From Nematostella vectensis (lineage: Eukaryota; Cnidaria; Anthozoa; Actiniaria; Edwardsiidae): DNA of 60,000 bases. Below the pieces are notes generated by a model. It did no database searches, was not told where the DNA came from, and worked only from the letters and a program-made list of their open reading frames with translations. Both the position numbers and the translations under genes were made by a program. Positions 56,494-60,000 of the stretch are shown piece by piece (the first letter of the stretch is position 1; every line of letters starts with the position of its first letter). The stretch spans positions 13,536,139 to 13,596,138 of the forward strand of contig NC_064039.1 of the NCBI RefSeq assembly GCF_932526225.1, written 5' to 3'.

Positions 56494-57945
56494 ATATACC
56501 GCAATTACACCAGCACTTAAACCAGTTTAAAGGTGGTTTAATTAAACTGGTTTAAATCTCCCAAGAGTGGACAGAACCAACAACAAAACTGAATCGACTG
56601 TGCTGTACATGTTACTAAGTGATCATCTAGCTAGTAAGAATTCAACACAATGAGAAACTTGGCAAGTAAGTTATCAGGAAAAGAAAAACCTGTTTAAATT
56701 AACATGGTTTTGGTGTGAATCCAGCACTAGTCAAATAAGACATAGCTTGAACGCCATTCGTTTTAAGTGACGTTTAAATGCAAACGCATGCAAATGAACA
56801 AAAGCAATTGGTTTAATCTTTATTTACAACGGCACATGAAAAAAACGGCGTCCAATCTAGGCCGTCACGGAAGAATGGGTAACCGCGCCTGTGCGAGAAC
56901 TATAACGAGGGAAAGTGTCGTGTTTTTTTCTTTTGGCTTAGAATTGCCACATTTCCTTCAACGCATACGGAAAATAGACTCATAAATTTTTTTCACATAT
57001 ATTAGATACTCAATACAGCAATAGTCAAAGAAATCTCATTTTAAAATTAGTTTTACTCTTTTGGAGATGTAGTGCTATTTACATTGAAACTTAAGTTTAA
57101 CGCACAACTAAAAACAACTTAATTAAATGAAAAGAAAGCATTCGTATACAGTATGTTGTAAAAAAGAAAATCATCAGTGGTACATCTACCTGTTAAATCC
57201 TACTCATATTTTAATTGTATTTACACTATATTTATTATCTGGCCTTTTGACAATTATCATCGCCAAGATCTGTGAAGCACAAGAACCTATCTCACAATAA
57301 AAGGGTTATTTAAATCCATGACGCCAGTAACTTGACGCCGGCTCGCGCCACAAAATTATTTGAGATTCTTAGCCAAACTCTTATGCGCGGGTTTCTCATT
57401 GCTTAAAACCATACATGTTAAAATGGTAAATTCTCTCTATATTTTAGTAGTTACAAGACGGCCCGGCCACCGGAGAGGGCAAGCCCCCGGCAAGACTGCT
57501 CCGACATTTGTTGTTCTTCTCTTGCACCAGGTTTTCCAAACCAACCTGCACCAAGAACAAACCAGTTTTAGCACAAAACAATACGCGGCTGTAAATCGAC
57601 GTAACTCACACCCTGACACCCTGTATATTGGGTGACATAAGAGAATCACACGAATAAATGGAAATACGAAGCGGAGAGGTGGATCATCAAGTTAGGGTAG
57701 CAGGATAGGCATAGGATTAGCCGAAGCTTTGTGGCTCAGAAATTACGTAAAAAGGCCTCTTGGATTGCCTCTTCGTTTTGTGTTGTCAGTCCCACGAATC
57801 AATCTAGAGTATATACCGTCACGAAATATATTGTCGCACCTATTGTGATAGGTTTTACCGGAAATGAGTGTCGCTCACAAAACTCCGCTAATTCCGTTCC
57901 CGCTATACTACTTTTGACACATACAGTGACGACACACAGAAGACG
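56494..57945. other. Spacer downstream of PRC1, no gene recognised
   Basis: Short frames without domains. TTACACCAGCACTTAAACC at about 56505 and TTGGTGTGAATCCAGCAC at about 56711 could be the ends of a further small element; not certain. Confidence 0.4.
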
Positions 57946-59844
57946 CTACACTCTCATTATGGGCATCCTTTGTTGCAAAGGACCCTGCGAAAAGTCACAA
58001 CAAAACAAGAATCGAAAGATGCAAAGACTATGTCAAGTAAAAAGTAACACGGGTAGGCATAACGTTATTTTGTTTGTTTCAGGGGTCATGGAGAAGCACC
58101 GCTTCTGATCTCCTATGTTCGGGTAGTACACTCTTTTTTTAAAAGAACATCTTATTTTTAGTTGAGGCTGGGCCGTTCTTATTTTTGGGACATTTCAAGG
58201 CTGAATATGTTCTTAAAGTTAAATGTTAAATGTTTAATTTTTAGTGTATATAAGATCATAATACCCGATGAATTTTTAGGAAGAGAATTACACTAATGAT
58301 CAATAGTAATAATGATGTTGTTACTATGAGCACAAATTGATTTTAGAAAGCATCATGACTAAAAAAGATTTTTTTTCCAATCTGAGCCTCGGCATGTTCT
58401 TAGCATGTTCTTAAAATTTGGTGAAATCTCAGTCAGGACGTTCTTATAAAAAGGTTCTTATAAAAAAAAAAAGATTGTACTAAAAGTGGCCATAAAGTGG
58501 GACTCAAAGGGGTACTTTTACTGGCTATAAATTTACCAATACTGGACAGATGAGCTCAAATAAGAGAAATTCATTGACTTCAAGCATTCTTGCCACTGTT
58601 ATAGAACTTTTTACTCACAGCGAAATCGGCGTAATCCGCGACGGACATGAGGGACACATCTTTTTTGCTGGTCGTCTTGGAGCCGACCACGATCGATGTA
58701 TTTCCGGCCTTGCGCACCCCGGTCTTACTGCTTATGTTGAGTACCGACGACTCTCCGAGGACCTGTCGTCTTGCCCGGAGACGAGCCGAGATTCTTCGAG
58801 GAGTCTAAGGAAGAGAACGTGCCAACGTGAAACAACAACAAACAAACAAACAAACAACGAGCAGTTGGACAATGAATAAAATAAGAGCTCTCACGTGCCG
58901 TTATTCTGGATTGAGCGTATATACACACCCTTTTTGAAACGACCTCCTTTTTCTTGGTGCTGCTACCGATGGGAGGGCGGCCTCCTTTGCCGACTTTAGG
59001 AGACTGGCAGATGGATGCGATTTTACCCACCCTGGGAGATCTACACATTGAGACGAGTCTGCCTGGCGTTGCTGTAGTGTCGCCCTTATTAGAAAGACAA
59101 GTGTTAGTTTAGCACTGTAATTCAGACGCCTAAAGGGAAATGACTTCTCTTTATCTGTTTCCCTCTATAGATACCAGGTGGTGGGAAAAAAAAATAAAGT
59201 TTGTTATTCCTTCAACATTGCGTACTGTAGCATGGAGTGTAGAGAGAGGGTGGCGACTATTTGTACATGGAGATTGGGGATTTTAAGGGGGAGAATGAAG
59301 TATGGAGTCAAGTTTTAAAGCAGAAGATCGCTCGCTACGCACGGTCTATATGTTCCCATAAATAAAACTGGCATTCGTATATTCTGCACCTTTCTAATTT
59401 TCGATGGCGTTCGTGATGTTGGAGTGGTACCAATGAATCTCCTGAAACCAGAAAGGAAGAGGAATTCTACTCAAAATCCACTACATGGCTGGCAAGCAGT
59501 TCCCGCGCACTCTATTTCTATAAATAATATGTCAAGAGAGTGTCTGTACCTTTTCTTGGGCGTAACAGGTTTACTACCGAAGACCAGCTCCTCTTTCATG
59601 ATTTCTTCATTTCGCTTGTGCTTTAAAACGAAACAAAACGAGAGTTATCAACCGACTAGCGGGTCAAAGCATTAGCAGTTCGTTGGGTTGGCATTACCCG
59701 TTCTTGTTTAACTTGTTCTTTCTGTATCTTTAAGTTCTCCCATTGTTGTTCCATGAGCTCGGCGTATCGCGTCCCGTGAACCATGAACTGTTGCTCATTC
59801 TCCTCTTCCCACTTGGCAATCTCCGTACGGAGCTCTTTTTCAAG
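57946..59844 (-). CDS. PRC1: PRC1 (MAP65/Ase1 family) 3' end, minus strand, partial
   Basis: Minus-strand exons 59844-59698 (49 codons), 59084-58929 (52), 58804-58619 (62) and a candidate terminal exon 57984-57946 (12 plus stop) are all phase 0 with GT-AG borders. The first encodes LEKELRTEIAKWEEENEQQF, MVHGTRYAELMEQQWENLKI and QKEQVKQER, matching the end of the PRC1 spectrin/coiled-coil region. Then come basic, Ser-rich segments (TATPGRLVSMCRSPRVGKIA, SSTKKKEVVSKR, TPRRISARLRARRQVLG) typical of the C-terminal microtubule-binding, Cdk-phosphorylated tail, and VSLMSVADYADFA, which resembles the conserved SVASTYSEFA motif of PRC1. It crosslinks antiparallel microtubules at the spindle midzone. 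Upstream exons lie beyond 60000. The last exon is the least certain. Confidence 0.75.
58619..58804 (-). CDS. PRC1: PRC1 exon with the C-terminal conserved motif
   Basis: Acceptor CTTCCTTAG|ACTCCTCG, donor TTCGCT|GTGAGT on the minus strand, phase 0-0, 62 codons ending SVADYADFA. Opposite-strand frames here are shadows. Confidence 0.75.
59085..59697. other. PRC1 intron
   Basis: Minus-strand intron; donor CGG|GTAATG at 59697 and acceptor CTAATAAG|GGCGAC at 59085. The acceptor AAG is unusual but is the phase-consistent one I found. No other element was found. Confidence 0.5.
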
Positions 59845-60000
59845 CTGAGAGAATAACAGACATTTATAAAATACTAAACGTTATGGTAGTACGCTGTGAT
59901 TGATCCAAAACAAATGAACATTACTAAATATCAAATGGTTTAGGGCTATTTCAACGGTTGGTTTCATTTGCAGAAAAGTAACCATTATACTTGTTTTGAC
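59845..60000. other. PRC1 intron, continuing beyond the window
   Basis: Minus-strand intron upstream of exon 59844, with acceptor TTCTCTCAG|CTTG. Confidence 0.5.

Noticed and set aside
58550-58879. 109-codon plus-strand frame
   Set aside because: It lies antisense to a PRC1 exon whose minus-strand translation carries a recognisable C-terminal motif and splice sites.

Overview
This is an intron-rich, AT-leaning animal genome window, most likely from an anthozoan cnidarian (sea anemone or coral). That assignment is inferred from orthologues that look animal but not vertebrate, compact introns, CR1/L2-type LINEs and abundant foldback MITEs. No sequence search was possible.

Layout. (1) 1-2700: a dead, 5'-truncated LINE on the minus strand. 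(2) 2701-5043: no firm gene. (3) 5044-39508 (+): a KNDC1 (very-KIND) orthologue reconstructed as 26 exons whose phases all agree, giving about 3981 aa. It has a giant disordered exon, one KIND domain over four exons, a second giant disordered Ser/Arg-rich exon, a conserved linker, a RasGEF_N region and a C-terminal RasGEF domain. (4) 39509-41796: spacer with two copies of one MITE. (5) 41797-52923 (+): a complete STK32/YANK kinase, 11 exons, 402 aa, with an intact catalytic set and a 3.6-kb CR1/L2-like LINE in one intron. (6) 52924-57945: gene-free spacer with foldback elements. (7) 57946-59844 (-): the 3' end of a PRC1 (MAP65/Ase1) gene, convergent with STK32.

The outstanding structure is a set of minisatellites whose repeat unit spans an exon-intron junction. 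Seven junctions of KNDC1 and one of STK32 carry tandem arrays (units of 30-76 bp) in which the splice donor or acceptor, with adjoining exon bases, is copied from about 4 to over 60 times. The real splice site is the exon-proximal copy. One 174-bp KNDC1 exon has its acceptor multiplied on one side and its donor on the other. In STK32 the unit is 42 bp, stop-free and in frame, so use of successive donors would insert 14-residue blocks into the kinase activation segment just before APE. In the KNDC1 acceptor arrays examined, use of a decoy site usually runs into a stop in the next unit. These arrays also host transposon insertions.

Functionally, KNDC1 is a neuronal/dendritic Ras-GEF family, STK32 an AGC-type kinase and PRC1 a spindle-midzone microtubule crosslinker. 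They are separate transcription units, not an operon. KNDC1 next to STK32 may be old linkage, because human KNDC1 and STK32C both lie in 10q26.3.
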